In this document: positions 63,629 to 64,000 of the stretch, piece after piece
Numbering within the stretch: position 1 is the stretch's first letter
Layout: each line of letters starts with the position of its first letter
Assembly: GCF_963973895.1 (NCBI RefSeq)
Contig: NZ_CAXBBF010000001.1
Source: Porticoccus sp950063125
GTDB taxonomy: Bacteria; Pseudomonadota; Gammaproteobacteria; Pseudomonadales; Porticoccaceae
Direction: 5' to 3' (one strand)
Length of the DNA stretch: 64,000 nt
Program-made: the position numbers and the translations under genes
The notes under the pieces: generated by a model
Seen by the model: the letters and a program-made list of their open reading frames with translations, nothing else
What the model was told of the DNA's origin: nothing
Database searches by the model: none

Positions 63629-64000
63629 TTAGAGAGCCAAAGCAGCCTTGTGCAGCGAAATCAGCCCTGACAGATTGTCAGTATGCTCTGGCGTTAAGAT
63701 CGACACATCCCGAACACCGAACAATGGCATGACCAGGTGTTTGGGTTCCCACCAATGCCGCCAGGACAGCTCGTTAAAGTACAACCGGCCACCACGGATC
63801 TCCCAGTTCTTCCAACCAAGATGGTCCAGGTGGCCGCATTGGGAAAGAATCAGTCTGACGGCCCAGCGCGGTGCTCTCTCAGCCTGCCAGCGGTACCAGG
63901 TGCGCGGGCTGATGTCACAAAGGGTAATTGCGTCAGCCACCGACATGCGCGCCATATAGCGGGCTTCGCGGATATCTGAGGTGATGTTGAGACGATTACT
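63629..64000 (-). CDS. DUF3653 phage-type protein, 5' end outside window
   Basis: The frame runs off the right edge: it is open above the ATG at 63955 (residues SNRLNITSDIREARYMARMS), so the start lies outside. It reads ADAITLCDISPRTWYRWQAE, RAPRWAVRLILSQCGHLDHL and WEIRGGRLYFNELSWRHW, the DUF3653 pattern of phage and integrated-element proteins with a helix-turn-helix-like start. It might mark the edge of a prophage or genomic island. The role is unknown; a DNA-binding function is possible. Confidence 0.6.
   Translation of the reverse strand, partial: SNRLNITSDIREARYMARMSVADAITLCDISPRTWYRWQAERAPRWAVRLILSQCGHLDHLGWKNWEIRGGRLYFNELSWRHWWEPKHLVMPLFGVRDVSILTPEHTDNLSGLISLHKAALAL

Noticed and set aside
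1..64000. CRISPR arrays, tRNA/rRNA/tmRNA/RNase P RNA genes and intact insertion sequences
   Set aside because: No spaced direct repeats, tRNA-like clusters, conserved RNA signatures or transposase frames were seen on reading; a computed search could still find a divergent one.

Overview
The window is a contiguous piece of a gammaproteobacterial chromosome. Three gene orders support this: sdhE-ygfX facing nadB, followed by rpoE-rseA-rseB-rseC-protease-lepA-lepB-rnc-era-recO-acpS; then relA-mazG-adk-hemH; and tsaB-uppP. The rpoE/rseABC arrangement is like that of Pseudomonas and its marine relatives (Cellvibrionales-type lineages), and a free-living, probably marine bacterium is a reasonable guess. 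Base composition looks moderate (around half G+C by eye, not computed), with the first 25 kb somewhat richer in G+C than the rest. No rRNA, tRNA, CRISPR array or intact insertion sequence was seen.

Bases 1-25,000 are mostly accessory. They start with the tail of a suf iron-sulfur operon (A-type carrier, SufT, SufE). Next come three tightly packed genes of unknown role (two-TM protein, periplasmic binding-protein-like protein, duplicated CBU_0592-type membrane protein). A translationally coupled four-gene cluster follows (GtrA, sulfotransferase, GT4 glycosyltransferase, deacetylase-fold protein) that looks like a glycoconjugate pathway. Then there is a decayed FTR1 iron permease remnant, a cation/proton antiporter, two DUF4398-type lipoproteins (one OmpA-like), an orphan zinc-finger anti-sigma-like protein, an MltB-like transglycosylase, a junction of two gene fragments (CheB/CheR-PAS and BON), an EAL-HDOD protein, a GAF-PAS-GGDEF cyclase, a BCCT transporter, and an amidoligase overlapping a C26 glutamine-amidotransferase-like hydrolase. 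The amidoligase/C26 pair is the best candidate here for an uncharacterised biochemical system.

Bases 23,700-36,000 mix housekeeping and envelope genes: tadA, mltF, purL, a monohaem cytochrome c, haem A synthase, an alpha/beta hydrolase, a patatin-like protein, ung, ygfZ, sdhE and ygfX.

Bases 36,300-60,400 are the conserved core. nadB diverges from the sigma-E module, whose protease is a single-PDZ, DegS-like protein. Translation, membrane and RNA genes follow (lepA, lepB, rnc, era, recO, acpS), then cysM, relA, mazG, adk, hemH, a lysine/alanine-rich AT-hook protein, tsaB, uppP, a beta-hydroxyacid dehydrogenase, apeB and trpS.

The right end carries bioA, a secreted DUF547 protein, a pyrE of the type usual in Alphaproteobacteria, and, running off the edge, a phage-type DUF3653 protein. 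The last may mark the start of a mobile or phage-derived region.
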